64,000 nucleotides of DNA from Cryobacterium sp. Y29 (GCF_002929825.1 NZ_PJJN01000029.1:121847-185846); one strand, 5' to 3'. Shown: positions 48,013-56,877, counted from the first letter of the stretch. Numbers and translations are program-made. The notes: a model not told the origin generated them from the sequence alone.

Positions 48013-49371
48013 ATGTCCATCGCACTTATCGCTTTCCTCGTGTTGATCGCGGCCTTCGCCATCGGCTCGTTCACCAAGATCAACGCCGGGCTCATCGCGC
48101 TCGTGGCGGCCTTCGGCGTCGGCACGCTCGTGGCTGGCCTGCCCATCACCGAGGTGATTAGCGAGTTCCCATCTGGCTTGTTCTTCGTTCTCGTGGGAGC
48201 GACGCTGCTCTTTGCCATCGTGCGTATCAACGGCACGATCGACCTGCTCGCCTACTGGGCCGAACGCCTCGCGGGTGACCGCAAGCTACTGGTACCCGTG
48301 CTCATGTTCCTGCTCACGGCCGTGCTCGCCACGGCGGGTGCCTTCACCCCGGCCGCGATCGCTATCGTGGCCCCGGTAGCGCTTGCGCTCGGTAGCCGCT
48401 TTGGAATCAGCACGCTGGCCATGGGCCTCGTTGTGGTGCAGGGCGCAAATGCCGGCGCGTTCTCGCCGGTCAACCCGTTCGGCGTGCTCGCGAACGTGAT
48501 GCTGGACGATGCCGGCGCCAGCGCCGACTCACTCAAGCTCTTCATATATTGCTTCGTGTTCAATGCGCTTCTCGCCCTCGTCGCTTACGCGGCAGCGCAG
48601 AAGATCATGGGCGGGCGTCTTCGCCGTGCGGCCGCGCTGTCGGGCGAAGGTGCCCGCGAGATCGTGACGGGCGCCGGCGTCAGCGGCTCCGCCCCCGCGA
48701 AACGGGCGGGGGCATCCGTTCTCACCCGACCGGTGACGGTGACACCCCGAAAGACAGCAGCGGTGAAGGTCGCCGCAACGCCGATTCGGGTGCTCACGCT
48801 CATCGGCCTCGGGGCGTTGCTCCTACTCACTACCGTGCTCGGCATCGATGTGGGGGTGGCCTCGTTCGTGATCGCCCTCGCGCTCATCGTGGTGAACTCG
48901 AGCGTGCAGAAAACGGCCGTGGAGAGCATGCCGTGGTCGGCCATTCTGCTGGTCACCGGGATCGTCACCTATGTCGGCATGCTCGAAGCCATCGGCGCGC
49001 TCGAGGAACTGCAGAACGGTATCGCCGGGCTCGGTAACAGCTCGCTCGCGGCCCTCGTGACGAGCTATGTCGTAGCGATTGTTTCGGCGTTCGCGTCGAC
49101 CACCGGCACCCTGAGCGTGATCAGTCCGCTCGTCACGCCTATCGCCGTTGACCCGCTGCTCAGCCCCATCGGCGTCATTACGGCAATCGCTATCAGCGCA
49201 TCCGTGGTGGATGTCAGCCCCATGTCCACGAGTGGGGCACTGCTCATGGCCAGCGCCCCGCCCAAGGACGAGCGGCTGTTCTTCCGCGCCCTGCTGGTCT
49301 GGGCTGTCGTCATGATCGCCGTCGTGCCCGTGCTCGTGTGGCTCTGCTTCGTGCAGCTCGGCATCGGCTAA
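48013..49371 (+). CDS. MatC/SLC13-like dicarboxylate carrier
   Basis: A 452-residue protein with about 12 helices in two halves. The N-terminal half with INAGLIALVAAFGVGTLVAG and AVLATAGAFTPAAIAIVAP resembles the MatC malonate-carrier domain, and the C-terminal half ends STTGTLSVISPLVTPIA and VDVSPMSTSGALLMAS, the second conserved loop of this ion-transporter group. A cytoplasmic basic loop of about 60 residues joins the halves. It starts ten bases after the isomerase stop. It probably imports a dicarboxylate such as maleate or malonate. Confidence 0.82.
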   Translation: MSIALIAFLVLIAAFAIGSFTKINAGLIALVAAFGVGTLVAGLPITEVISEFPSGLFFVLVGATLLFAIVRINGTIDLLAYWAERLAGDRKLLVPVLMFLLTAVLATAGAFTPAAIAIVAPVALALGSRFGISTLAMGLVVVQGANAGAFSPVNPFGVLANVMLDDAGASADSLKLFIYCFVFNALLALVAYAAAQKIMGGRLRRAAALSGEGAREIVTGAGVSGSAPAKRAGASVLTRPVTVTPRKTAAVKVAATPIRVLTLIGLGALLLLTTVLGIDVGVASFVIALALIVVNSSVQKTAVESMPWSAILLVTGIVTYVGMLEAIGALEELQNGIAGLGNSSLAALVTSYVVAIVSAFASTTGTLSVISPLVTPIAVDPLLSPIGVITAIAISASVVDVSPMSTSGALLMASAPPKDERLFFRALLVWAVVMIAVVPVLVWLCFVQLGIG

Positions 49372-49400
49372 TCAGCACTCCTCTCTCGAAAGGTTTTCTC

Positions 49401-50588
49401 ATCACTCACTCCACCGTTCTCGCACCCACCACCCTCGCGTGGATCGCCCGCTTGATCTCTTTCGACACCACCAGCCGCAATTCCAACCGGGAACTGATCG
49501 ACGTGATCGACGCGGAATTGCGGGTGCATGGGCTGGAGCCGGTGCTCGTACCCAACTCCGATGGTACGAAGGCCAACCTCGTGGTCACGATCCCGGCTCA
49601 CGATGGGTCCACGACGGGTGGCGTGATGCTCGCTGGCCACACCGATGTGGTTCCCGTGGACGGGCAGGCGTGGAGCAGCGACCCGTTCACCGCCGAGGTG
49701 CGCGAGAACCGGCTGTATGGCCGGGGCGCCGCCGACATGAAGGCGTTCAGCGGTGTCATTCTGGCGTTGTTGCCCGAGCTTCTGTCACGGCCGCTTGCGA
49801 CACCGCTGCACCTCGCGTGGACCTATGACGAAGAGGTGGGATGCCACGGGGCCATCACCCTGCTGGCCGACCTGGCCGCGCGGGGCATCCGACCGGAGAT
49901 CTGCATAGTGGGGGAGCCGACCAGCATGCGGGCGGTTTCGGCGCATAAGAGCAGCCACCTGTATCGGGTGAGTTTCACCGGGCTCGCCTCGCACTCCTCC
50001 AACACACCCAATGGCGTCAACGCTATCGAGTACGCGGCGCGGGCCATAGCGTTTATCCGCTCGATCGCCGACGAGCACCGAGTGAACGGCCCCTTCGATC
50101 CCAGCTTCGAGGTACCGTACACAACTATTAATGTGGGCACGATTTCGGGCGGGGCGGCCGTGAACACGGTCGCCGAGCGATGCGATTTCGAATTCGAATT
50201 TCGCGCGATTCCGGGAGTGTCCTCCTCCGCGATCTTCTCCCGCATCGAAGACTTCGTACTCGGGGAACTACGCCCCGCGATGCGGGCCGAACATGCAACC
50301 GCCGACGTGTCGTTCGCCCCGATCGGCGCCGTTCCCGCCCTGAGCGCGGCCGGAACCGGCGCCGCGCTGCAACTGGTGCACGAGCTCACCGGAACAAGCT
50401 CTGAAGAGACTGTCGGCTATGGAACCGAGGGTGGCCTGTTTCAGCTGGCGGGGATCGACACCGTGGTCTGCGGTCCGGGCAGTATCCGCCAGGGGCACAC
50501 CGCCAACGAGTACATCGACCTGGCGCAAATCAGCGCCTGTGAAGATTTCCTGCGCGCACTCGCCGGGCGCCTCGCGCACCAGCATTGA
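49401..50588 (+). CDS. M20 family deacylase, acetylornithine deacetylase (ArgE)-like; start codon apparently ATC
   Basis: A 395-residue zinc peptidase-fold enzyme. Metal-binding motifs are MLAGHTDVVPVDGQAW, GRGAADMKAFSG, TYDEEVGCHGA and IVGEPTSMRAVSAHK, with the dimerisation domain between and GPGSIRQGHTANEYI at the end. It removes an acyl group from an amino acid. There is no ATG, GTG or TTG at the expected start. GAAAGG (49388-49393) is followed seven bases later by ATC (49401), and the protein begins in frame there. A GTG at 49338 would start inside the carrier gene by 34 bases. An AUC start is the best reading. Confidence 0.82.
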   Translation: MTHSTVLAPTTLAWIARLISFDTTSRNSNRELIDVIDAELRVHGLEPVLVPNSDGTKANLVVTIPAHDGSTTGGVMLAGHTDVVPVDGQAWSSDPFTAEVRENRLYGRGAADMKAFSGVILALLPELLSRPLATPLHLAWTYDEEVGCHGAITLLADLAARGIRPEICIVGEPTSMRAVSAHKSSHLYRVSFTGLASHSSNTPNGVNAIEYAARAIAFIRSIADEHRVNGPFDPSFEVPYTTINVGTISGGAAVNTVAERCDFEFEFRAIPGVSSSAIFSRIEDFVLGELRPAMRAEHATADVSFAPIGAVPALSAAGTGAALQLVHELTGTSSEETVGYGTEGGLFQLAGIDTVVCGPGSIRQGHTANEYIDLAQISACEDFLRALAGRLAHQH

Positions 50589-50623
50589 CCTGATCGCACC
50601 TCTTTTCGCACAGAAAGAAACCC

Positions 50624-51937
50624 ATGACCAACGCGTCAGCAGTCCCCGCCGTTACCGGCACGTCCCAAACGGATGGCCCCGCCCTCGCCGAGAAGCGGCG
50701 ACAGGCCCGCAAGGCGGTCGTGGCCGCATCCATTGGCAACGGACTGGAATGGTTCGACGTGATCGTCTATGGCACCTTCGCCGTGACCATCGCGAAGTTG
50801 TTCTTTCCGACGGCCGACGAGACGGCGTCGCTGCTGCTCGCCTTCGCGTCGTTCGGCGTCTCCTTCATCATGCGGCCGCTCGGCGGAATCCTGATCGGAC
50901 GCTACGCCGACCGCGCCGGGCGCAAAGCGGGCATGCTCGTGTCGATCTCGGTGATGTTCGTCGGCACGCTCTTGATCGTGCTGGCACCCACGGCCGCCAC
51001 GATCGGGGTGACCGCGGCCGCGATCATTCTCGTGGCCCGGTTGCTGACCGGCTTCGCCGCCGGCGGGGAATTCGGCACCGCCACCGCGTTCCTCATCGAG
51101 TACGCACCGCACCGCAAGGCGTTCTACGGAAGCTGGCAGGTAGCCACGCAGGGCGCCGCGATCCTGCTGGCCGGGCTGTTCGGTTTCGTTTTGAACAACT
51201 ACCTGAGCCAGCAGAGCCTCGAAAGCTGGGGCTGGCGCGTGCCATTCATCTTCGCGCTCCTGATCGGGCCGGTGGGTTGGTACATCCGCTCCAAAATGCA
51301 GGACACCCCGGAATTTCTGACCATGACGCCGTCGACGTCACCGCTGAAGGAGACCTTCATCGCGAACGCCGGACGCCTCTGGACGATGGTGGGTGTCGTA
51401 GCGCTCGGATCGGTGGGTGTGTACACCGCACTGTTCATGCCCACCTACGCCATCGTGAATCTGGGCATGCCCACCGCGGCGGCGTTCGTGTCCACACTGG
51501 TGTTCGGCGTGATCATGAGCGTCGGCTCGCCATTCATCGGTAAGCTCGCCGACCGGGTAGGGCCGGCCCGAGTGATGACCTGGGCCGCTGCCGGAACCCT
51601 CGTACTCGGCGTTCCGCTGTTCATACTGCTGAACCTATCGCCCAACCTCCTGACCATGATCGGCATCGAGCTGGTGCTCGGCGTGCTGGCCACGGCGTAC
51701 TTCGCGCCGCTGCCGGCGATCATGTCGGCAATGTTCCCCGTGCAGATCCGCACCACGGGGTTGTCTCTCGGTTACAACATCGGCGTGACCGTGTTCGGTG
51801 GATTCGCACCATTCATTCTCACGTTCCTGATCAGCACCACCGGTTCACTGCTCGTTCCGGGGTACTACCTCGTGGCGATCGCGGCACTGTCGCTTGGGAG
51901 CATCGTAATCTCGCGACGAGTGTTCCAGCAGCGGTAG
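50624..51937 (+). CDS. MHS-family MFS transporter (metabolite:H+ symporter)
   Basis: A 437-residue MFS permease with 12 helices. The N-terminal AASIGNGLEWFDVIVYGTF, RPLGGILIGRYADRAGRK and TGFAAGGEFGTATAFLIE are hallmarks of the MHS branch (ProP, ShiA, citrate and dicarboxylate symporters). It starts 36 bases after the deacylase and ends the operon. Its substrate is likely the N-acyl amino acid or a dicarboxylate handled by the operon, giving the operon two different importers. Confidence 0.9.
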   Translation: MTNASAVPAVTGTSQTDGPALAEKRRQARKAVVAASIGNGLEWFDVIVYGTFAVTIAKLFFPTADETASLLLAFASFGVSFIMRPLGGILIGRYADRAGRKAGMLVSISVMFVGTLLIVLAPTAATIGVTAAAIILVARLLTGFAAGGEFGTATAFLIEYAPHRKAFYGSWQVATQGAAILLAGLFGFVLNNYLSQQSLESWGWRVPFIFALLIGPVGWYIRSKMQDTPEFLTMTPSTSPLKETFIANAGRLWTMVGVVALGSVGVYTALFMPTYAIVNLGMPTAAAFVSTLVFGVIMSVGSPFIGKLADRVGPARVMTWAAAGTLVLGVPLFILLNLSPNLLTMIGIELVLGVLATAYFAPLPAIMSAMFPVQIRTTGLSLGYNIGVTVFGGFAPFILTFLISTTGSLLVPGYYLVAIAALSLGSIVISRRVFQQR

Positions 51938-52039
51938 TCGGAGGCTGGCCCGGTTGCGCCCGAAAACTCGGACACCACGTGAAAAATCCCTCTCCCGTCG
52001 CGACTGCTGGCGACCACGTTCGGCCTGCTGGGCATGCCC

Positions 52040-52045
52040 TAAACT
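52040..52045 (+). promoter_or_regulatory. -10 element of a leaderless promoter for pyrE
   Basis: TAAACT, seven bases, then GTG at 52053. Confidence 0.45.
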
Positions 52046-52052
52046 GAGAATT

Positions 52053-52601
52053 GTGACTGATACACGGCAGAAACTCATCGACTTCATCTCGGCCGAGGCC
52101 GTTTTTCACGGAGATTTCGTTCTCACCAGCGGGAAGAAGGCCACGTACTACGTGGACCTGCGCCGGGTGAGCCTCGACCACCGGGTTGCCCCGTTGATCG
52201 GTCAGGTCATGCTCGACCTCATCAAGGATGTTCCGGATGTGGTTGCCATTGGAGGCATGACCATGGGCGCCGACCCGATCGCCGCTGCGGTCATGCACCA
52301 GGGTGCTGCCCGCGGCGCGACCTATGACGCGTTCGTTGTGCGCAAGGAGCCCAAGGACCACGGTCGCGGCCGCCAGGTTGAGGGCCCCGACCTCGCTGGC
52401 AAGCGTGTGATCGTGCTCGAAGACACCTCGACCACCGGTGGCTCTCCCCTCGCCGCCATCGAAGCCTTGCTCAAGGTCGGTGCCGAGATTGCTGGCGTCG
52501 CCGTCGTGGTCGACCGCAACACTGGTGCCCGCGAAGTGATTGAGGCTGCCGGCTACCCCTACTTCGCCGCGATCTCCCTTGAGGATCTGGGGCTCAACTA
52601 G
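52053..52601 (+). CDS. pyrE: Orotate phosphoribosyltransferase
   Basis: A 182-residue type I phosphoribosyltransferase. The start is GTG 52053 (VTDTRQKLIDFI) because upstream residues are not homologous and a TAAACT -10 lies just before it. Diagnostic segments are DFVLTSGKKATYYVDLRRVS, GGMTMGADPIA, FVVRKEPKDHGRGRQVEG and the PRPP loop VIVLEDTSTTGGSPLAAIEA. It makes OMP from orotate and PRPP in pyrimidine synthesis. Its stop overlaps the next gene's GTG by one base. Confidence 0.95.
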   Translation: MTDTRQKLIDFISAEAVFHGDFVLTSGKKATYYVDLRRVSLDHRVAPLIGQVMLDLIKDVPDVVAIGGMTMGADPIAAAVMHQGAARGATYDAFVVRKEPKDHGRGRQVEGPDLAGKRVIVLEDTSTTGGSPLAAIEALLKVGAEIAGVAVVVDRNTGAREVIEAAGYPYFAAISLEDLGLN

Positions 52602-53956
52602 TGGCACCAGACGACGACGAGCGCGGAATTGACTGGCTCGCGTCGCAATTGGGGCACAGCTCCGATGACTCAGCTGACGAAGACTCGGCTGACGAAGACT
52701 CAGCTGACGAAGACTCAGCTGACGAAGACTCAGCTGACGATGACTCGGCTACTGAAGACTCAGCTGACGAGATGTCGGTTACTGACGCAGTGGATGCCGC
52801 CCCGCTGGTGACCAGGTTCGGCCGCCGCTCCCGTCGCGGCAAGCCGGTGCAGGCGCAACCGGAAGTCACTGAGCTTCCGGAACCGCCCATTTCGGCAGCG
52901 CCGGCTGGACCAGCGCCGGCTGGACCAGCGCCGGCTGGACCAGCTCCCTGGTGGACGACACCGCTGCCGCAACCGGCCGACGCCCCGGTCCCTGAGGCTC
53001 TGCCCTCTGCGCACTCGGAGTCATCAGATTCTGTCGTGTCGGTCGCTGACGTCGGGCACGAAGTTGTCCCGTCCGACGTGGTTGAGCCAGAATTTGCCGC
53101 GACGCCCGGTGCCGAGATCGCGCCCGCCCCGGCGTCGAGCGACCGCTTAGCAGAAGCAGAAGCAGAAGCAGAAGCAGAAGTAGAAGTAGAAGCAGAAGCA
53201 GAAGCAGACGCAGACGCAGAAGCAGACGCAGACCGGCCGACGGAGCTTGTGCCGGTAGCAGTAAAGCTCGCCTCACCGAACAGCACCGAGGCAACCACTG
53301 CCGAGGATGCCAGCACGGAGGTAACCAGCGCCGAGCCACCGAGCCGCCACCGGTCCGGGAGCAGTGTTCCCGGGAGAACGCAGGCTGCTTTGGTCTGGAC
53401 CGTCGTCGGATTACTCGCACTCATCGTGCTCGCGGGATTGTTCTATCTCGGCCAGCGGCTGGTCGTGAGCCCGGTGGCGGCGCCAGCACCGACCCAATCC
53501 GCGACGCCGACACCAACGCCGACGCAAACACCCACACCAACGCCGACCCCGGAGATCACGGCGGCGCAGCCTGCCGGGGTGAACGAGTGGAACGCCCTGT
53601 TCGGTGGCGAGTGCCTCGAACCGTACGAGTCCCCGTGGGCGGAGGACTTCACGGTCTTCGATTGTGCCGCCGCGCATACGGCCCAGCTGGTGTATCGCGG
53701 CAATTTTGGCGGCGACGCGACCACAGCCTTCCCGGGGGAGGCCGCGCTGGCCGCCCAGATCAACCTGCTCTGCACGGCGCCCGGCATCCTCGACTTGAAC
53801 GCGGCCGGCGCCTACCCGAATCTGCAGATGCAGGGGAGCTATCCGATCAGCGAAGAACAGTGGACCGATGAGCCGCGCTACTACTACTGCTTCGCAAGCC
53901 GAGCTGCGGCCGAGCCGCTCACGGCGAGCATCATGGGCGCCGGTCCGACCGCCTGA
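52601..53956 (+). CDS. Repeat-rich acidic membrane protein with Cys-containing extracellular domain, unknown function
   Basis: A 451-residue protein starting at GTG 52601. Residues ~22-58 are seven SADED-type pentapeptides, then AGPAP repeats, and about 28 residues of alternating Glu/Ala/Asp near residue 185-210. A membrane helix lies at about 262-285 (ALVWTVVGLLALIVLAGLFY), then a Thr/Pro linker (TPTPTPTQTPTPTPTP). The external domain of about 115 residues has four cysteines (GGECLEPY, VFDCAAAH, LLCTAPG, YYYCFASR) and resembles the septum-formation type domains of actinobacteria. It is coupled to pyrE. I cannot assign a role; all repeats are in-frame microsatellites that are likely to vary between strains. 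Confidence 0.75.
   Translation: MAPDDDERGIDWLASQLGHSSDDSADEDSADEDSADEDSADEDSADDDSATEDSADEMSVTDAVDAAPLVTRFGRRSRRGKPVQAQPEVTELPEPPISAAPAGPAPAGPAPAGPAPWWTTPLPQPADAPVPEALPSAHSESSDSVVSVADVGHEVVPSDVVEPEFAATPGAEIAPAPASSDRLAEAEAEAEAEVEVEAEAEADADAEADADRPTELVPVAVKLASPNSTEATTAEDASTEVTSAEPPSRHRSGSSVPGRTQAALVWTVVGLLALIVLAGLFYLGQRLVVSPVAAPAPTQSATPTPTPTQTPTPTPTPEITAAQPAGVNEWNALFGGECLEPYESPWAEDFTVFDCAAAHTAQLVYRGNFGGDATTAFPGEAALAAQINLLCTAPGILDLNAAGAYPNLQMQGSYPISEEQWTDEPRYYYCFASRAAAEPLTASIMGAGPTA
52667..52771 (+). repeat. Seven 15-bp repeats encoding (SADED)n
   Basis: Unit GACTCAGCTGACGAA, with two or three copies identical and others with one to four changes, at 15-base steps from 52667. Confidence 0.9.
52898..52942 (+). 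repeat. Three perfect 15-bp repeats encoding (AGPAP)n
   Basis: Unit GCGCCGGCTGGACCA at 52898, 52913 and 52928. Confidence 0.9.
53150..53233 (+). repeat. Fourteen hexamers of GCAGA(A/C) encoding an Ala/Glu/Asp run
   Basis: Continuous six-base units, mostly GCAGAA, with two GTAGAA and several GCAGAC. The frame is kept. Confidence 0.9.
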
Positions 53957-54014
53957 AGCCGGCGCGAGCCGGGCGCATAGACGGACCGCTCGACAACCGG
54001 CTGGGAGAAGTCAG

Positions 54015-54815
54015 CTAGATCTCGTCACTTTCGATCGGATCAGTCGAAAGCAGCTCGTGCACGCCGGCCACGATCTCGTCGGGACGAAACGGGTACCGGT
54101 TGATCTCGGCCTCGTCGCTGATGCCGGTCATCACGAGAATCGTGTGCAGCCCGGCCTCGATGCCAGCAACGATGTCGGTGTCCATGCGGTCACCGATCAT
54201 GCCTGTGTTCTCGGAGTGCGCACCGATCTTGTTCATCGCCGAGCGGAACATCATCGGGTTGGGCTTGCCGACGACGTAAGGCTCCATGCCGGTGGCCTTG
54301 GTGATCAGCGCCGAAATAGCGCCGGTCGCCGGCATCGGGCCGTCCTTGCTCGGTCCGGTCGCATCCGGGTTGGTCGAGATGAACCGCGCTCCGCCGAGGA
54401 TCAGCCGGATCGCCTTGGTGATCGCCTCGAACGAATAGTTGCGGGTCTCGCCGACCACCACATAGTCGGGGTTGGTCTCGGTCATAATGAACCCGGCCTC
54501 GTGCAGCGCTGTCGTGATGCCGACTTCCCCGATCACGAACGCCGTGCCGTTGGAGACCTGAGACTTCAGAAAGTCTGCTGTTGCGAGGGCGGAGGTCCAG
54601 ATGCGGTCCTCGGGCACGTTGAGCCCGCTTGCGCGCAGCCGGGCGCTCAGATCGCGCGGCGTGAAAATAGAGTTATTGGTGAGCACCAGAAACGGCGTGC
54701 CCGCGTCGGTCCACTGCTGCAGCAGTTCGGCCGCCCCCGGGAGGGCCTGGTTCTCGTGCACGAGCACACCGTCCATGTCGGTGAGCCAGCATTCGATTTC
54801 GTCGCGTCGTGCCAT
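54015..54815 (-). CDS. HAD-superfamily subfamily IIA hydrolase (NagD-like phosphatase)
   Basis: A 266-residue phosphatase with nucleophile motif LTDMDGVLVHE (Asp13 and Asp15), FLVLTNNS as the second motif, and GKPNPMMFRSA plus MIGDRMDTDIVAG for the metal-binding motifs. The cap domain IIA lies between. It dephosphorylates small phosphates such as nucleotides or sugar phosphates. AAGGAG precedes the ATG. It is convergent with the pyrE operon; a TAGGCT sequence 30 bases upstream may be its -10. Confidence 0.9.
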   Translation of the reverse strand: MARRDEIECWLTDMDGVLVHENQALPGAAELLQQWTDAGTPFLVLTNNSIFTPRDLSARLRASGLNVPEDRIWTSALATADFLKSQVSNGTAFVIGEVGITTALHEAGFIMTETNPDYVVVGETRNYSFEAITKAIRLILGGARFISTNPDATGPSKDGPMPATGAISALITKATGMEPYVVGKPNPMMFRSAMNKIGAHSENTGMIGDRMDTDIVAGIEAGLHTILVMTGISDEAEINRYPFRPDEIVAGVHELLSTDPIESDEI

Positions 54816-54905
54816 CAGGCGCTCCTTTTCGTCGTGTTCAGCCTAGCCGCGCCAAGTTTCGCCACGGTAACCGGCAGCACACAAATAAGCGGATGCCGCA
54901 CTCAC

Positions 54906-55550
54906 TCAAGCGGTCACCCAGATCGACGCTGCCGCAGCCGTCGTCAGCAGCCGGTTCTGGCCATCCGCTAGAACGATGGTCAGCGCCGCTGCCAGAGTGA
55001 ACTCGGTGCCGGGTCCGATCAGGTCCGCGGCGAGTTCGCGCAGCACGGCCGGGTCGCGGTCGCTGATGCGCAATACAGTGCCCGTATACCCGACCGTGAC
55101 CCCCGCCAACAGCACGGCCGGCGGTCGAAGCACGGTGCCATCGGCGGACGGAATCGGATCGCCGTGCGGATCGTGCGCCGGAAACCCGAGCCGCGCATTG
55201 ATTGCCTCGAGCAACCGGTCTGAGATGGAGTGCTCGAGAATCTCGGCCTCGTCGTGCACCTGGTCCCAGTCGTAGCCCATCTCGCCGACCAGCCAGGTCT
55301 CGATCAGGCGATGCCGCCGCACGACGGCGGTTGCGCGCAGCCGGCCGGCATCCGTCAGCGCCAGCGGACCGTAGGGAACGTGGGTGATGAGCCCGCTTGC
55401 GGCGAGCTTCTTCACCATTTCCGTGACGGATGACGGCGCCAACCCCAGCCGGAGGGCGAGCGCCGAGGGAGTGATCAGGTCGGACTGCCACTCGGTGTGG
55501 GCATAGATGGTCTTGAGGTAGTCCTCGGCCGCGCCGGTCGTGTGCGTCAT
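54906..55550 (-). CDS. mntR: DtxR-family metalloregulator with MntR-type metal ligands
   Basis: A 214-residue regulator: winged helix in residues 1-75 (TPSALALRLGLAPSSVTEMV), metal-binding/dimer domain to ~140 and an SH3-like domain at the end. The ligand segment reads AEILEH, with Glu103, Glu106 and His107, plus His80 and Glu84. The first is Glu where iron-sensing DtxR/IdeR proteins have Cys102, as in manganese-sensing MntR. It lies 19 bases after mntH in the same direction, so it is likely co-transcribed with the transporter it represses when Mn(II) is high. Confidence 0.87.
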   Translation of the reverse strand: MTHTTGAAEDYLKTIYAHTEWQSDLITPSALALRLGLAPSSVTEMVKKLAASGLITHVPYGPLALTDAGRLRATAVVRRHRLIETWLVGEMGYDWDQVHDEAEILEHSISDRLLEAINARLGFPAHDPHGDPIPSADGTVLRPPAVLLAGVTVGYTGTVLRISDRDPAVLRELAADLIGPGTEFTLAAALTIVLADGQNRLLTTAAAASIWVTA

Positions 55551-55569
55551 GTCAATTTCAGGCTACCGG

Positions 55570-56841
55570 TCAAGCCCCGGTGAAAACGAGTATGAGCAGC
55601 ACGACGTTCAGAGTGACGAGGGCGAGGGAACAGACGACCCCGGCGGCGGTCGTGAACCAGCGGTTGGTGAAGGTGCCGAGGAGGCCATGCTGCGCGGTGA
55701 GCCAGACCAGCGGAATCAGGGCGAACGGAATACCAAAGGACAAAACCACCTGGCTGAGCACGAGCGCCTGAGTCGGGTCGAACCCCACACCGAGAATGAA
55801 CAGCGCCGGAATCAGCGTGACCAATCGGCGCAACAGTAGAGGGATGCGCACGTGCAGCAGGCCGTGCATGATCTCGGCTCCGGCGTACGCACCGACCGAG
55901 GTCGACGCCAGACCCGAGGCGAGCAGCCCAATAGCGAACGTCGTCGCAATCGCTGGCCCGAGCGTGTCTTTCAGGGCGGCGTAGGCCCCCTGCAGGGTGT
56001 CGGTTCCGTCCACACCCTGCAAAGCGGATGCCGCCAACAACAAGATCGCCAGGTTCACCGTTCCGGCAATCGCCATGGCAATCGTGACGTCCCACTTCGT
56101 GGCCCAGAGCAGTCGGCGAGTAGCGACGACGCCTTGCCACTCTGGAAACCGGTCGCGGGCGAGCGACGAATGCGCGTAGATGGCGTGCGGCATGATCGTG
56201 GCGCCCAAAATCGATGCGGCGAGCAGCACCGAGTTGGAGCCCTCGAACCGCGGTACCAGTCCGGAGAGCACCCCGCCGGCCTCGGGCGGCGAGAAGAATA
56301 CCCCAGCGGTGAAACCCACGGTGATGATGAGCATGAGTGCGATGATGACCCGTTCGAAAATGCGGGGGCCGCGACGGGTGTGCACCATGAGCACGATCAT
56401 CGAGATCGTGCCGGTGATCACGCCGCCCCAGATCAGCGGCAGGTTGAACAAGAGGTTGAGCGCAACGGCACCGCCGATGATCTCGGCCAGGTCGGTGGCC
56501 ATGGCGACGAGTTCGGCCTGAATCCAGTACAGACGCCGCGCCGTGGGCCGCTTCATGCGCACCCCGAGAATCTCGGGCAGGCTCGCCCCGGTGACAATGC
56601 CGAGTTTGGCGGACAGATATTGGATGAGCCAGGCCATGACGTTGCCGGCCACGACCACCCAGACCAGCAGATAGCCGTAGCGGGCGCCCGCGGTCATATT
56701 GCTCGCGACGTTTCCCGGGTCGAGGTAGGCGACCCCGGCAACGAGAGCCGGGCCCAGAAGCCAGAGCAGCCGGCTGGAGGCGACCGTGGTGGGAGCTTGG
56801 GAGAGCAGGCGATCGGTAGCGGCAGCATCCGTTTTAGTCAT
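55570..56841 (-). CDS. mntH: Nramp-family Mn(II)/H+ symporter
   Basis: A 423-residue protein with 11 helices. The metal-site motifs are the DPGN of helix 1 (AYLDPGNVASNMTAG) and MPHAIYAHSS of helix 6. It imports Mn(II), and perhaps Fe(II), with protons. ATG 56841 is chosen because TATGGT lies six bases upstream, giving a leaderless transcript, and an upstream start at 56937 would add an unrelated 32-residue tail. A perfect inverted repeat with 7-bp arms lies over the -35 region, as expected of an MntR operator. It forms an operon with the mntR gene. Confidence 0.92.
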   Translation of the reverse strand: MTKTDAAATDRLLSQAPTTVASSRLLWLLGPALVAGVAYLDPGNVASNMTAGARYGYLLVWVVVAGNVMAWLIQYLSAKLGIVTGASLPEILGVRMKRPTARRLYWIQAELVAMATDLAEIIGGAVALNLLFNLPLIWGGVITGTISMIVLMVHTRRGPRIFERVIIALMLIITVGFTAGVFFSPPEAGGVLSGLVPRFEGSNSVLLAASILGATIMPHAIYAHSSLARDRFPEWQGVVATRRLLWATKWDVTIAMAIAGTVNLAILLLAASALQGVDGTDTLQGAYAALKDTLGPAIATTFAIGLLASGLASTSVGAYAGAEIMHGLLHVRIPLLLRRLVTLIPALFILGVGFDPTQALVLSQVVLSFGIPFALIPLVWLTAQHGLLGTFTNRWFTTAAGVVCSLALVTLNVVLLILVFTGA

Positions 56842-56847
56842 GCCGAA

Positions 56848-56853
56848 ACCATA
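56848..56853 (-). promoter_or_regulatory. -10 element of the mntH promoter (leaderless)
   Basis: Minus strand TATGGT, six bases, then ATG. Confidence 0.5.
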
Positions 56854-56859
56854 GCCAGA

Positions 56860-56877
56860 CTTTCGGCGAACCGAAAG
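56860..56877. promoter_or_regulatory. Probable MntR operator
   Basis: CTTTCGGCGAACCGAAAG is an inverted repeat with perfect 7-bp arms and a four-base centre, located over the expected -35 of mntH. The layout resembles DtxR/MntR boxes. It also lies 39 bases before the divergent SpoU gene. Confidence 0.6.
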
